From Micromonospora sp. CP22 (GTDB lineage Bacteria; Actinomycetota; Actinomycetes; Mycobacteriales; Micromonosporaceae): DNA of 64,000 nt. Location of the stretch: NCBI RefSeq assembly GCF_009712475.1, contig NZ_VCJO01000009.1:124001-188000 (forward strand), given 5' to 3'. Position numbers and translations under genes: made by a program. Below the pieces are notes generated by a model that saw nothing but the letters and a program-made list of their open reading frames with translations, was not told the origin of the DNA and did no database searches. Shown in pieces: positions 18,085 to 26,748 of this stretch (position 1 is the first letter of the stretch; every line of letters begins with the position of its first letter).

Positions 18085-20316
18085 TCAACCCGTCGCGCTG
18101 CGCAGCGCGTCCGGCGACCCGGCCGCGTCGGCGCTGGGGGAATCGGCCGGCGCGTGGTGGATGCCGAGGGTCCGGTGCAGCCACTGGACGGGACGGGGCG
18201 CCCACCAGTTCGCCCGACCCGCCAGGCGCATGAACGCCGGGACGAGAGCGGCCCGAACGATGGTCGCGTCGACGATGATGGCGAGCGCGAGGCCGACGCC
18301 GAGGAGCTTGATGATGGAGATGTCGCCGGCGGCCAGTCCGATGAAGACGATGGCGATGAGCGCGGCGGCGGCGGTGATGATGGGGCCGGTGCGCTGCAGA
18401 CCGGTGGCGACGGCGTCGCTGTTGTCGTGGGTCTTGTCGTACTCCTCCTTGATGCGGGAGAGCATGAAGACCTGGTAGTCCGTGGCGAGGCCGAAGGCCA
18501 GGAAGAACAGCAACACCGGGATGGAGATCTCGATGGTGCCGGTGCTGGTGAAGTCGAGCAGCCCCGCCAGGTGGCCCTCCTGGAAGCCCCACACCATCGC
18601 GCCGAAGGCCGCGGAGAGGCTGAGCACGTTGAGGACCAGGCTGATCAGCGGCAGCAGCAGGCTGCCGAAGACGATCATCAGGACGAGGAAGCTGATGGCC
18701 GCGATGAGCGCTCCGGCGAGGGGCAGCCGGTCGGCGATGAGCGTCTTTCCGTCCAGCAACGCGACGGAGGGACCGGCGAGCTTGACGGAGAACGGCGCGT
18801 CGGCGGCACGGATCCTCTTGACGAGTTCCTCACCCTCGGGCGAGATGGGCTCGACATCGGGTACGACCTGAAGCCGGGTCGCCGTCGGCGCGGCGAATCG
18901 GGCGGAGGCGGGCCCGGGTGGGGCGACCTGCTGACCGCCGGCGTAGCTGCCGGTCAGGGCGTCGACGCGGGCGACACCGTCGAGGCGGGACAGGGCGGTG
19001 GCGTACTCGCTGATGGCCGTGGTCTGGGTATTGGGATCGCCGATACCGCTGGCCACGACGGCGATGGCGTCGGCGTCGCGGGTGTCGAAGTCGCTGCGGA
19101 GATGGTCGGAGACCTGCCGGGCGGTGGAGCTCGTGGGCAGGGCGCGGTCGTCGACGTCGCCGAAGCGGATGTCGAGGATCGGCGACCCGAGCAGGAGCAG
19201 GATCGCCACCGCGGCGGTGGCCACGATCAGCGGACGGCGCATGACGGCGTGCGCGATGCGCTGCCAACCGGTGCCCTCGCGGCGCTTGGCGCGGCGAACG
19301 GCCAGGGCGTTGACCCGGTGGCCGAGCACCGCCAGCAGCGCGGGGAGGACGACGACCGCGGCGATGGTGGCGCAGGCGACGACCGCGATGCCGGCGTAGG
19401 CGATGGAGCGCAGGAACATCTGCGGGAAGACCAGGAGGACCGCGAGGGAACCGGCCACCGCGAGCGCGCTGACGGTGACGGTACGGCCGGCGGTGTTGAC
19501 CGCCCGGATCACCGCCTGGCGTACCTCGAGACCGTTGCCCAGTTCTTCGCGGAACCGGGAGACGATGAACAGGCTGTAGTCGATGGCCAGACCGAGGCCG
19601 AGCGCCGTGGTCAGGTTGAGCGCGAAGACGGAGATGTCGGTGAGGCCGGCGAGCCCGTAGAGGATGAGCAGGGCGCCGAGGACGGTGAAGATCCCGACGG
19701 CGACCGGAAGCAGCCCGGCGATGAGCCCGCCGAAGACCACGATCAGCAGGATCAGGGTGACCGGCAGGGCGATCACCTCGGCGCGGATGAGGTCCTTCTC
19801 GCTCTGCACGCTGAGCTGTCGGGTCACCTCGGCGCTGCCGCCCACGGCCACCCGCAGCGGACCGTCGGACTGGGTGTAGGCGGTGCTGAGCTCGCCCGCC
19901 CGAGCCTCGATGCTCTTGTCGTCGCCGGTGATGCGCCCGACGACGATGGCCTTGGTGCCGTCGCGCGACTTCAGCGACGGCAGGCCGGTCGTCCAGTAGG
20001 AGGCGACATCGACGACGTCCGGCTCGGCGGCCAGACGATTCGTCAGGGCCTGACCCGCCTGGGCGACCTCGGGGCTGTCCACGTCGGTCCCGCCGGCATC
20101 ACCCATCAGGATGATATTGGATTCGCCTGCCTTGAATTCGTCTTCCAGGACGCGTACGGCCGCGGCGACCTCATCGCCCGCGTCATTGAAACCTCCGCCG
20201 GCGAGTCGGTCCGTGACACTGCCGGCGGTCAGACCGGCGGCCACGAGTACCGCGACGGCGAGAACGAGCACGATCGCGCGGGCGCGCACGGTGATGTGGC
20301 CCAGCCAGTTGAGCAT
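18085..20316 (-). CDS. MMPL/RND-family membrane exporter
   Basis: 743 residues with the two-fold MMPL layout: TM1, a large extracytoplasmic loop, TM2-6, then a second loop and TM7-12. The conserved TM4-type segments LGLGLAIDYSLFIVSRFREE and FGLATDYQVFMLSRIKEEYD carry the Asp-Tyr pairs used in proton coupling. Related mycobacterial proteins export lipids and siderophores. AAGGAC lies 9 bases upstream of ATG 20316. It is the last gene of the NOS cluster, 163 bases after the NOS stop, and is the natural candidate to export the cluster's product. Confidence 0.92.
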   Translation of the reverse strand: MLNWLGHITVRARAIVLVLAVAVLVAAGLTAGSVTDRLAGGGFNDAGDEVAAAVRVLEDEFKAGESNIILMGDAGGTDVDSPEVAQAGQALTNRLAAEPDVVDVASYWTTGLPSLKSRDGTKAIVVGRITGDDKSIEARAGELSTAYTQSDGPLRVAVGGSAEVTRQLSVQSEKDLIRAEVIALPVTLILLIVVFGGLIAGLLPVAVGIFTVLGALLILYGLAGLTDISVFALNLTTALGLGLAIDYSLFIVSRFREELGNGLEVRQAVIRAVNTAGRTVTVSALAVAGSLAVLLVFPQMFLRSIAYAGIAVVACATIAAVVVLPALLAVLGHRVNALAVRRAKRREGTGWQRIAHAVMRRPLIVATAAVAILLLLGSPILDIRFGDVDDRALPTSSTARQVSDHLRSDFDTRDADAIAVVASGIGDPNTQTTAISEYATALSRLDGVARVDALTGSYAGGQQVAPPGPASARFAAPTATRLQVVPDVEPISPEGEELVKRIRAADAPFSVKLAGPSVALLDGKTLIADRLPLAGALIAAISFLVLMIVFGSLLLPLISLVLNVLSLSAAFGAMVWGFQEGHLAGLLDFTSTGTIEISIPVLLFFLAFGLATDYQVFMLSRIKEEYDKTHDNSDAVATGLQRTGPIITAAAALIAIVFIGLAAGDISIIKLLGVGLALAIIVDATIVRAALVPAFMRLAGRANWWAPRPVQWLHRTLGIHHAPADSPSADAAGSPDALRSATG

Positions 20317-20479
20317 TTGTCGTCCTTCTAGGGATTCTTCGAGTGGCGAGCACGGCCATCATCGCATGTGGAAGAGACATCGGTGTGAAGCGATGATTTT
20401 CTGTTTCATGCGCCGGCCAGGTCGGTCGACGTGGGAAAGTGCGAGGCTACGGCGCGCGACCAGGCGCCGTATGCAATCT

Positions 20480-21769
20480 TCACATGGATTCGGTCGGTTG
20501 TGCGGACGCTCCGGTAACGGGACAACGTCCGGCGGGCTCGGCGGCGGCGCCTAGGGCGAGAGCACGCGCCTCCGGGTCCAGATAGAAGTTCGGGCGAAGG
20601 TCGGCTTCATGGTAATAGCGGTGGAATACGGGGGTGGCGCTGCCGGACAGCGGCGGCACGATCCAGGTCCAGTCGGCCGGGACGGAACGGCCCAGGCGCT
20701 CCTCCCGCTCGATGTGGGTGCAGAACAGGTGGGCCTCGGTGTGGTGGTCGCTGATCCGCACACCCGCCGTGGTGAACGAATGCAGCACGGCTATGTTGAG
20801 CTCGACCATGGCCCGGTCGCGCCACAGCGTCGCGTCCGTGCTGGTGTCGAGGCCGAGCTTGTCGGCCACGACGTGCAGCATGTTGTAGCGGTCGAGGTCG
20901 GCGAGGTTACGGGCACCGATCTCGGCGCCGAGGTACCACCCGTTGAACGGCGCGCACGGGTAGTGGATTCCGCCGATGGTCAGGCGCATGTGCGAGATGG
21001 CCGGTACGACGTGCCAGCGCAGATCGAGGTCGGCGAACCAGGGGTGTTCGGGGTGGCTGAGGTGGACTTCACTGACCGCGTGTTCGGGTAGATCGAACAG
21101 GCGCGGGCCCTCGGCGGGAGTGTCGATGACCAGCGGCAGGATGTCGAATGCGGTCCCTTTGCCGATCCAACCCATCGCGCTGACGGCGGCGGTGAAATCG
21201 ACGTACCGGGGGTCGCCGACAACGTGGCCGTCGGATTGCCGGTGTCCCGCATAGCGGATGAGCTGCTCGTTCCAGATACGGGCGTAAGGCTGACCGGGTC
21301 GGGCCGGCGGAAAGACCGTGATGGTGGGTCGGATGTTGCCGTTGTTGGTCGCGCTGCACAGATGATCGACCACGCTGCTGTAGATGCCGTCGGCGGTGTG
21401 CACATCGCGACGATCGAGCAGTCGCAAACTGCGCCAGTACAGGCGACCAATGCAACGTGACGAGTTACGCCAGGCGACCCGGGCACCGAATGTGAGTTCT
21501 TCACGCGTGTGCGTATAGGTGCCGGTGGCGGCGATCTCCGCGCGGACCGCGGCCAACCGAGCGCCCAGGTTTTCGGCGTCGTCGTTCTCGTCGTGGAACA
21601 GCCGAAGGAACGCTTCGGCCTCGTTTAGGTCGGTCGGGGCATCGGGATCCCACCGGGAGGTGGGGATGTCCCGGTAACCGGGCACTCCCCCACCTCCCGA
21701 CGCCGCACTCGAAACGGTTGGCGGGCTCGACTGGCCGGCACCGGCGGCGCGCGGATGGGTCTGCGTCAC
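20480..21769 (-). CDS. nos: nitric oxide synthase oxygenase
   Basis: 429 residues from GTG 21769. Bacterial NOS makes NO and citrulline from arginine by two heme oxygenations. The family is unmistakable: the heme-thiolate signature WRNSSRCIGR (Cys106), FNGWYLGAEIG with the arginine-binding Glu283, and the C-terminal blocks DHHTEAHLF, PADWTWIVPPLSGS and TPVFHRYY. No reductase domain is attached, as in Bacillus and Streptomyces enzymes, so electrons must come from another protein. The N-terminus is about 40 residues longer than Bacillus NOS and rich in Ser/Gly/Pro. The start overlaps the stop of the hydroxylase gene as GTGA, which implies coupled translation. Confidence 0.96.
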   Translation of the reverse strand: MTQTHPRAAGAGQSSPPTVSSAASGGGGVPGYRDIPTSRWDPDAPTDLNEAEAFLRLFHDENDDAENLGARLAAVRAEIAATGTYTHTREELTFGARVAWRNSSRCIGRLYWRSLRLLDRRDVHTADGIYSSVVDHLCSATNNGNIRPTITVFPPARPGQPYARIWNEQLIRYAGHRQSDGHVVGDPRYVDFTAAVSAMGWIGKGTAFDILPLVIDTPAEGPRLFDLPEHAVSEVHLSHPEHPWFADLDLRWHVVPAISHMRLTIGGIHYPCAPFNGWYLGAEIGARNLADLDRYNMLHVVADKLGLDTSTDATLWRDRAMVELNIAVLHSFTTAGVRISDHHTEAHLFCTHIEREERLGRSVPADWTWIVPPLSGSATPVFHRYYHEADLRPNFYLDPEARALALGAAAEPAGRCPVTGASAQPTESM

Positions 21770-22389
21770 TGCGCGGCCCGCCTGCTGCGGTTGATCGCGG
21801 TGCCGAACACCTTGTCCCAGTACGGCGCGGAAACCCCGAATCCACGGCCGTCGTCCCGGAAGTGGTGCCGCATGTGCAGCTCGTGCAGCCATTTCATCGG
21901 ACCGGACTTGGGACGGGAGTGGTGCAGATAGAGGTGGATGAGGTCGTAGGCGAGGTAGCCGAAGACGAAGCCGGACGCGTACATGCTCGGCAGGTCCAGC
22001 AGCACGATCGACACCAGCAGGGCGATGCCGACGATCGGGATGGACAGCAGCGGGGTCATGATGGACCGGCGGGAATCCTGCGGATAGTCGTGGTGCAGGC
22101 CGTGGACGATGCGGTGGAACCACGCCCCCCAGCCCTGCTCCGGTTCGAAGTGCAGCACCAGCCTGTGACCCCAGTACTCGACGAGAGTCCAGGTCAGGTA
22201 GCCGCCGACCGCCCAGCCGACCAGTGCCGGCGCAGACGCCTGGCCGAACGAGGCCACTGCGGTGACGACGATGACCGGCAGGTAGAGGGCGACCGCGACG
22301 AGCGGGTGAACATGGACGATGTTGTCGATGACGGTGGATGAGAAGACGGCCGGGCCACGGCCCCGCAGAATCGCTCCCCGATTGGCCAT
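21766..22389 (-). CDS. fatty acid 2-hydroxylase-like membrane di-iron enzyme
   Basis: 207 residues of the sterol desaturase/fatty acid hydroxylase superfamily. The histidine clusters are complete: HRLVLH (75-80), FHRIVHGLHHDYPQD (92-100), LIHLYLHH (152-157) and LHELHMRHHF (169-176), followed by FGVSAPYWDKVFGT. The HGLHH..P.D and WD.VFGT elements are closest to the FA2H/Scs7 group, which alpha-hydroxylates long-chain acyl groups using two irons and O2. Four hydrophobic stretches lie between the clusters. GAGGTG precedes ATG 22389, four bases after the SDR stop. The membrane location suggests a lipid substrate. Confidence 0.88.
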   Translation of the reverse strand: MANRGAILRGRGPAVFSSTVIDNIVHVHPLVAVALYLPVIVVTAVASFGQASAPALVGWAVGGYLTWTLVEYWGHRLVLHFEPEQGWGAWFHRIVHGLHHDYPQDSRRSIMTPLLSIPIVGIALLVSIVLLDLPSMYASGFVFGYLAYDLIHLYLHHSRPKSGPMKWLHELHMRHHFRDDGRGFGVSAPYWDKVFGTAINRSRRAAQ

Positions 22390-22393
22390 GGCA

Positions 22394-23236
22394 CTACACC
22401 TCGCGAGTGAGAGTCGTCGCCCGAGCCCGCTCCTCGTACTTGACGCGAGCGGCGGCGTCGGTGGTCTTGAGCAGTTGGTCGGCCTTGAGCAACCGACCTG
22501 CGGCGTCACGCCACCCCTGCGGCAGTAGACCGAGGATCCGGGTGACCGGGTTCGTCCAGCCCGGCACGTAGACGTGGTAGCGGGGACGGCGGGCGGTACG
22601 CACGGTGGCGGCGGCGATGTCGGTCGCCTTGAGGTAGGGCACGAAACGGCCCTTCCCCACACCGGAGGTCAGTTCGGTCTGGGCGGGAATCGGCAGGATG
22701 ATGGAGAGGTCGACGCCGGTTCCGCGCAGTTCGCCCCGGACGGCTTCGGAGAGTCCGACGACGCCGTGCTTGGCGGCGGAGTAGGTGGCGCAGCCGGGCA
22801 GGCCCACCATCCCGACGGCGGAGACCATGTTGATGATGTGGCCACGGCCCCGGGCGCGCATCCGCGGCAGCACGGTCTTCACGCCGTTGATGGTGCCGAG
22901 CAGGTTGACGTTGAGCTGCTGGGCGGTGACGTCGTCGCTCTCGTTCTCGAGGCGTCCGACGAGCATGACGCCGGCGTTGTTGACGAAGACGTCGATCGGC
23001 CCGAGGTCTTCCTCGACCTGCCGGCAGAACTTCTCCACACTGCCGGAGTCGGTGACGTCGAGGGGGAAGGCGATCGCGCCGATCGACCTGGCCGCGCTGA
23101 CGGCCCGGTCGAGATCGCGGGCGCCGATGGCGACCTGGGCTCCGGCCGCGATGAACGCCTCGGCGGTGGCACGGCCGATGCCGAGACTGCCGCCGGTAAT
23201 CGCGACGACCTTGCCGGAAAGGGTGCGTTTGGCCAT
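22394..23236 (-). CDS. classical short-chain dehydrogenase/reductase
   Basis: 280 residues. Cofactor motif TGGSLGIG is at about 14-21, NNAG at 87-90, the catalytic Ser near 139 (NMVSAVG) and YSAAK at 152-156. An Arg-Asp at about 40-41 after the second strand (IGARDLDR) suggests NADP. The C-terminal 60 residues (after PILPIPAQTELTSG) contain a basic, partly hydrophobic region like those of the membrane-associated SDRs acting on lipid or keto groups. GGAGG precedes ATG 23236, and it follows the flavin reductase stop by two bases. It probably reduces or oxidises a carbonyl in the cluster product. Confidence 0.9.
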   Translation of the reverse strand: MAKRTLSGKVVAITGGSLGIGRATAEAFIAAGAQVAIGARDLDRAVSAARSIGAIAFPLDVTDSGSVEKFCRQVEEDLGPIDVFVNNAGVMLVGRLENESDDVTAQQLNVNLLGTINGVKTVLPRMRARGRGHIINMVSAVGMVGLPGCATYSAAKHGVVGLSEAVRGELRGTGVDLSIILPIPAQTELTSGVGKGRFVPYLKATDIAAATVRTARRPRYHVYVPGWTNPVTRILGLLPQGWRDAAGRLLKADQLLKTTDAAARVKYEERARATTLTREV

Positions 23237-23238
23237 GG

Positions 23239-23817
23239 TCAGAACCTCCTGGGCTGGTCGGACAGGTGATCGCCGGCGGCCGGGGCCAGCCGCCGGTAGC
23301 TTCGGGCATGCCAGAGCAGCGGCTGCCCGGCGTGATGGGAGACGGCCGTGATCCGCCCGACGACGATGGTGTGATCGCCGCCGGGGTGGGTCTGCTCGAC
23401 GGTGCAGGTGAACACCGTCAGCGCGTCGCCCAGTACGGGCACCGCGTCGACGATGCGGTACGGGGCGCAGGCGAACCGGTGCCCCGGGTGCGGTTCCGGG
23501 TTGGCGAACGTGTGGGCCAGCGCGCCGTGCCCGGCGGGCAGCGTGTTGACGGCGAACCGACCGTGCGCGCGTAGCCGGGCGAGCGTGCCGGAGGTGTTGG
23601 CGGCACACACCAGCAGCAGTGGTGGATCCAGGGACAGCGACGCCACCGCGCTGGCGGTCATCCCCACCGGTCCGTCGGGTGCGAGGGTGGTGACCACAGT
23701 GACCGCGGCCGGCAGGTGGGCGAACGCCTCGCGCAGCGCCGGGATGCTGACCGCCGGTGGCCCGGCCGCCTCGTCGCCTCCGGTGGCCGCCGCGTCACGG
23801 GTGGCCGCAGTCGACAT
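23239..23817 (-). CDS. flavin reductase domain protein
   Basis: 192 residues of the HpaC/ActVB-type FMN-binding split-barrel family: LREAFAHLPAAVTVVTTL, GPVGMTASAVASLSLDPPLLLVC (read as GMTAS, SLDPPLLL), FAVNTL and HTIVVGRI are the family positions. Such proteins use NAD(P)H to make free FMNH2 or FADH2 for a partner monooxygenase. In this operon the acyl-CoA-dehydrogenase-fold enzyme (26749-27873) is the obvious partner; supply of electrons to NOS is another possibility. ATG 23817 starts one base after the SRPBCC stop with GAGGGG upstream. Confidence 0.9.
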   Translation of the reverse strand: MSTAATRDAAATGGDEAAGPPAVSIPALREAFAHLPAAVTVVTTLAPDGPVGMTASAVASLSLDPPLLLVCAANTSGTLARLRAHGRFAVNTLPAGHGALAHTFANPEPHPGHRFACAPYRIVDAVPVLGDALTVFTCTVEQTHPGGDHTIVVGRITAVSHHAGQPLLWHARSYRRLAPAAGDHLSDQPRRF

Positions 23818-23818
23818 G

Positions 23819-24298
23819 TCATCCCCTCTGCGCGGCGAGCACGGGAGTGTCGGCGTCGCTGAACGCCACGTCGTCGCCGAGGAGTCCATGCAGGATGAGC
23901 TGGATGCTCTCGGTCAACGCCTCGCAGGCGATCGGGTCGACGATGGCCGCGAGGCTGGGCATTCCGAGGTCGAAGCTGCACGCGAAGCGCACCTTGACGC
24001 CGGAGTCGTCGGTCCGCACCGACCAGGCTCCGTCGAACCGGTGGAAGTCGCCGTCGAGCTGGGTGAACGCGATGGTCTGGGTGGCGTCGTCGAAGGTGTC
24101 GCGTTCGGTCCAGCAGAGCACGCCGTTGCGGAAGTTGACCGACCAGCGGGTCTCCACGGTGTCGTCGTCGACGGCGAGTACCTTGACCTCCCGGACGGCG
24201 TCGGTGTAGCGGGGGTAGGCACCGAAGTCGCGGAGTTTGTTGTAGACCTCGGCCGCGGTGGTCGCTGGGACGAGGGCGTCGATCGTGACATCAGGCAC
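23819..24298 (-). CDS. SRPBCC (START-like) cyclase/dehydrase-type protein
   Basis: 159 residues from GTG 24298. The helix-grip pattern is visible: a start VTIDALVPATTAAEVYNKLRDF followed by YPRYTDAVREVKVL, then paired strands and the long C-terminal helix ACEALTESIQLILHGLL. Similar to polyketide aromatase/cyclase and coenzyme Q-binding proteins that hold a hydrophobic ligand in a deep pocket. It overlaps the aminotransferase end by eight bases (GTGCCTGA). No catalytic residue can be assigned; it may bind or cyclise a lipid-like intermediate. Confidence 0.82.
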   Translation of the reverse strand: MPDVTIDALVPATTAAEVYNKLRDFGAYPRYTDAVREVKVLAVDDDTVETRWSVNFRNGVLCWTERDTFDDATQTIAFTQLDGDFHRFDGAWSVRTDDSGVKVRFACSFDLGMPSLAAIVDPIACEALTESIQLILHGLLGDDVAFSDADTPVLAAQRG

Positions 24299-25592
24299 GG
24301 CGGACCGCCTTTCGATGAGTCGTTGCGTGGCGAGTGAGCTGCTGCGCCGCGGTGCGCAGCGCGCTGTGCAGCTCGTCAAGGTCACGGTCGGTCAGGACCG
24401 CCGGCGGGGTCAGTCGGACGACCCGGTGCGCGTTGAGGGAGTGGTTGACGACCACCCCGGCCTCCAGCAGGTGCAGCATCAGCTGCCCGGCCAGTGCCTC
24501 GTCGGCGAGTTCGACACCGAGCAGCAGTCCTCGGCCACGGATGTCGGTGACGACATCACCGCGCAGGTCGCCGAGCGTCTCGTCGAGCACCTGCCGGATG
24601 CGCTCGCCGAGGCCGGCCGCCCGGGTCACCAGCCCGTCACGGGCGATGACCCGGACCGCCGCCGCGGCGGCGGCCATCGCCACCGGAGCACCGGCGAAGG
24701 TGGAGGTGTGCAGGAACGGGTCGTTGTCCAGCGGCGCATAGGCTTCGGCCGTCGCGACCGCGGCGGCGACGGGGACGACACCGCCGGAGAGGTTCTTACC
24801 CACGAGCAGGATGTCCGGCCGTACGCCCTCGTCGTCCGCGCCCCACCAGGAGCCGAGACGGCCGAGACCGGTCTGGATCTCGTCGAGCACGAACATCGCC
24901 CCGTACGCGCGGCAGAGTTCCTGCACCCGGGTCAGGTAGCCGGGCGGGGGCACGACCACGCCGCCCTCGCCCTGGACGGGCTCGACCACGACGCACGCCT
25001 GGCCGTGCCGTTCGGCCAGCACCGTCTCCAGGGCCGACGGGTCGCCGTACGGCACGTGGACGCTGTCGAGCAGGGGCCGGAACGGCTCCTGGAACACCGG
25101 CCTCGCGGTCAGCGCGAGCGCGCCGGTGGTCTTGCCGTGGTAGCCGCCCGTGGCCGAGACCAGGACGTGCTTGCCGTGGGCCCGGGCCAGCTTGATGGCG
25201 GTCTCGGTGGCCTCGGCGCCGGAGTTGACGAAGTGGACGTAGTCCAGGCCCGCCGGCGTCACCTCCGCCAGGGCCGCCGCCGCCGTGGCCGCCGTCGGCT
25301 CCAGCAACAGCCGGGTGGCCATGGGATGGCGGCGGATCTGACCGATCACCGCCTCGGTCACGTCCGGGTGCGCGTGCCCGAGCAGGAAGACGCCGTAGCC
25401 GCCGCAGTCGAGGTACCGTCGGCCGGTCGAGTCCCAGACGTGCGCGCCGGAGGAGGCGACCTCGATAGCCGCGCCGGTCATCGCGGCGATCCGGGCCCGA
25501 CCTCGGCCGATGTGTCGGCGGTAGGTCTCCAGCACCATCGCCGTGTCGACGTGCGGGGCCGGCGCGGTCTGGATCTCGGCGGCGCTGGTCAT
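24291..25592 (-). CDS. class III PLP-dependent aminotransferase
   Basis: 433 residues. Typical motifs: NSGAEATETAIKLAR (124-137), GGYHGKT (149-154), EPVQGEGG, the PLP Asp in LDEIQTGLGR (Asp237) and the Schiff-base Lys266 in LVGKNLSGG. It aligns best by eye with ornithine/putrescine-type omega-aminotransferases (long acyl or amine substrates). In context it could convert an aldehyde made by the neighbouring reductase into a primary amine. The start overlaps the upstream gene's stop as ATGA. Confidence 0.92.
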   Translation of the reverse strand: MTSAAEIQTAPAPHVDTAMVLETYRRHIGRGRARIAAMTGAAIEVASSGAHVWDSTGRRYLDCGGYGVFLLGHAHPDVTEAVIGQIRRHPMATRLLLEPTAATAAAALAEVTPAGLDYVHFVNSGAEATETAIKLARAHGKHVLVSATGGYHGKTTGALALTARPVFQEPFRPLLDSVHVPYGDPSALETVLAERHGQACVVVEPVQGEGGVVVPPPGYLTRVQELCRAYGAMFVLDEIQTGLGRLGSWWGADDEGVRPDILLVGKNLSGGVVPVAAAVATAEAYAPLDNDPFLHTSTFAGAPVAMAAAAAAVRVIARDGLVTRAAGLGERIRQVLDETLGDLRGDVVTDIRGRGLLLGVELADEALAGQLMLHLLEAGVVVNHSLNAHRVVRLTPPAVLTDRDLDELHSALRTAAQQLTRHATTHRKAVRRA

Positions 25593-26653
25593 GCCGGTGC
25601 CCCCACCCGGGCGGCCACCGGTGCCACCAGCTTCTTGGCGTGGGCCAGGTAGATCAGCGATGCCCGGTACGCGTCGGTGACCTGCTCGGCCGTCAAGGCC
25701 GTGGGCTGCCGGGGCAGCTGCCCGAGCGTGCTGGGGAACACCGGCGCGTTGACGAACAGCGCGGTCATCGCGAGCAGATCGTCGAAGCGCCGCCGCGCGG
25801 GCGGGGGCAACGGGTCGATGAAGACCGGGCGGATCAGTCTGTCCACCATCTCCGGCTCGACCATCCGGGGGCGGTTCACCTTGATGCCGAGTTCGGCGCC
25901 GACCGACACCGCGGTGTCGATCGTCACCTCGATCGTCGGGGCCGCCCGCCCGGCGGTGATCCAGACCTCGCCCTCGCTCTGCCGGTCGAAGACCAGGGAG
26001 GCGATCGCGCGGGCGACCACGTCACAGGGTACGAAGTCGAGCCGCGAGGTCGCCGGCATCGGCATCAGCGGAAGGAGGTTGCGCAGCAGCACGGTGGAGA
26101 TGCCGTGCAGCCCCTGGAAGCGGCTGATCGCGCCGGTCTGGGAGTCGCCGATCACCACCGAGGGGCGGATCAGCACCGCCGGCACACCGCTGTCGCGTAC
26201 CACCTGCTCGGCCATCCGCTTGGAGTCCAGATAGTCCTCCGGCCGCGCGCTCGCGTCTCCGGTGCCACGGCCGAGTGACCGGCGGGTCAGCTCGGTACGG
26301 GCGACGAACGCCGTGGAGACGTAGTACAGGGGCGCGCCCGCGTCCGCGGCGAACGCGACCACCGCCTCGGTCCCGGCGATGTTCACGTCCTCGGTGACCT
26401 GTCGGCCACCGGAGAAGCCGGTGTGCGCCGCGCAGTGCACGACCGCGTCGACCCGGGCGGCCAATGACGCGTAGTCGGCCGGGGCCAGGCCGAGTCTGGG
26501 CGCGGTGACGTCTCCGACGACCGACTCGGTCGCGTCGGCGCAGGGGGTCCGGTGCACCAGGGCCACCACGTGAGCGGGCGCCAGTTCCGGAATGAGGGCG
26601 GTGCCGACCACCCCGGACGCGCCGGTCAGCAGCACCGTTCGAACAGCCGTCAT
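25589..26653 (-). CDS. extended SDR, acyl/thioester-reductase-like
   Basis: 354 residues. Rossmann motif TGASGVVG is at 10-17, the mid-strand HCAAHTGF, the catalytic Ser113 (YVSTAFV) and Tyr141-Lys145 (YLDSK). The STAFV/YLDSKRMAE pattern resembles the male-sterility/thioester-reductase branch that reduces acyl thioesters to aldehydes or alcohols, rather than sugar epimerases, though the choice is tentative. ATG 26653 is preferred over GTG 26659 because AAGG sits at a better distance. A 95-base gap separates it from the acyl-CoA-dehydrogenase-like gene upstream. Confidence 0.85.
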   Translation of the reverse strand: MTAVRTVLLTGASGVVGTALIPELAPAHVVALVHRTPCADATESVVGDVTAPRLGLAPADYASLAARVDAVVHCAAHTGFSGGRQVTEDVNIAGTEAVVAFAADAGAPLYYVSTAFVARTELTRRSLGRGTGDASARPEDYLDSKRMAEQVVRDSGVPAVLIRPSVVIGDSQTGAISRFQGLHGISTVLLRNLLPLMPMPATSRLDFVPCDVVARAIASLVFDRQSEGEVWITAGRAAPTIEVTIDTAVSVGAELGIKVNRPRMVEPEMVDRLIRPVFIDPLPPPARRRFDDLLAMTALFVNAPVFPSTLGQLPRQPTALTAEQVTDAYRASLIYLAHAKKLVAPVAARVGAPA

Positions 26654-26748
26654 GATCACAACCTTGGGTTGGCAGAGGTGTTGTCAAACGCCGACGACAG
26701 GCAGGTCGGCGCGGTGAGGCGACGTGGCGGAAAACGGCACCGCGCGGC

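Noticed and set aside
18154..20331. 725-codon plus-strand frame opposite the MMPL gene
   Set aside because: The minus strand encodes a clear 12-TM exporter with RBS; this frame is Asp/Gly/Glu-rich shadow sequence.
21770..22123. N-terminal extension of the NOS frame by about 118 codons
   Set aside because: It would overlap most of the hydroxylase gene, is Arg/Pro-rich, and the GTG at 21769 gives the normal NOS start and a GTGA overlap.
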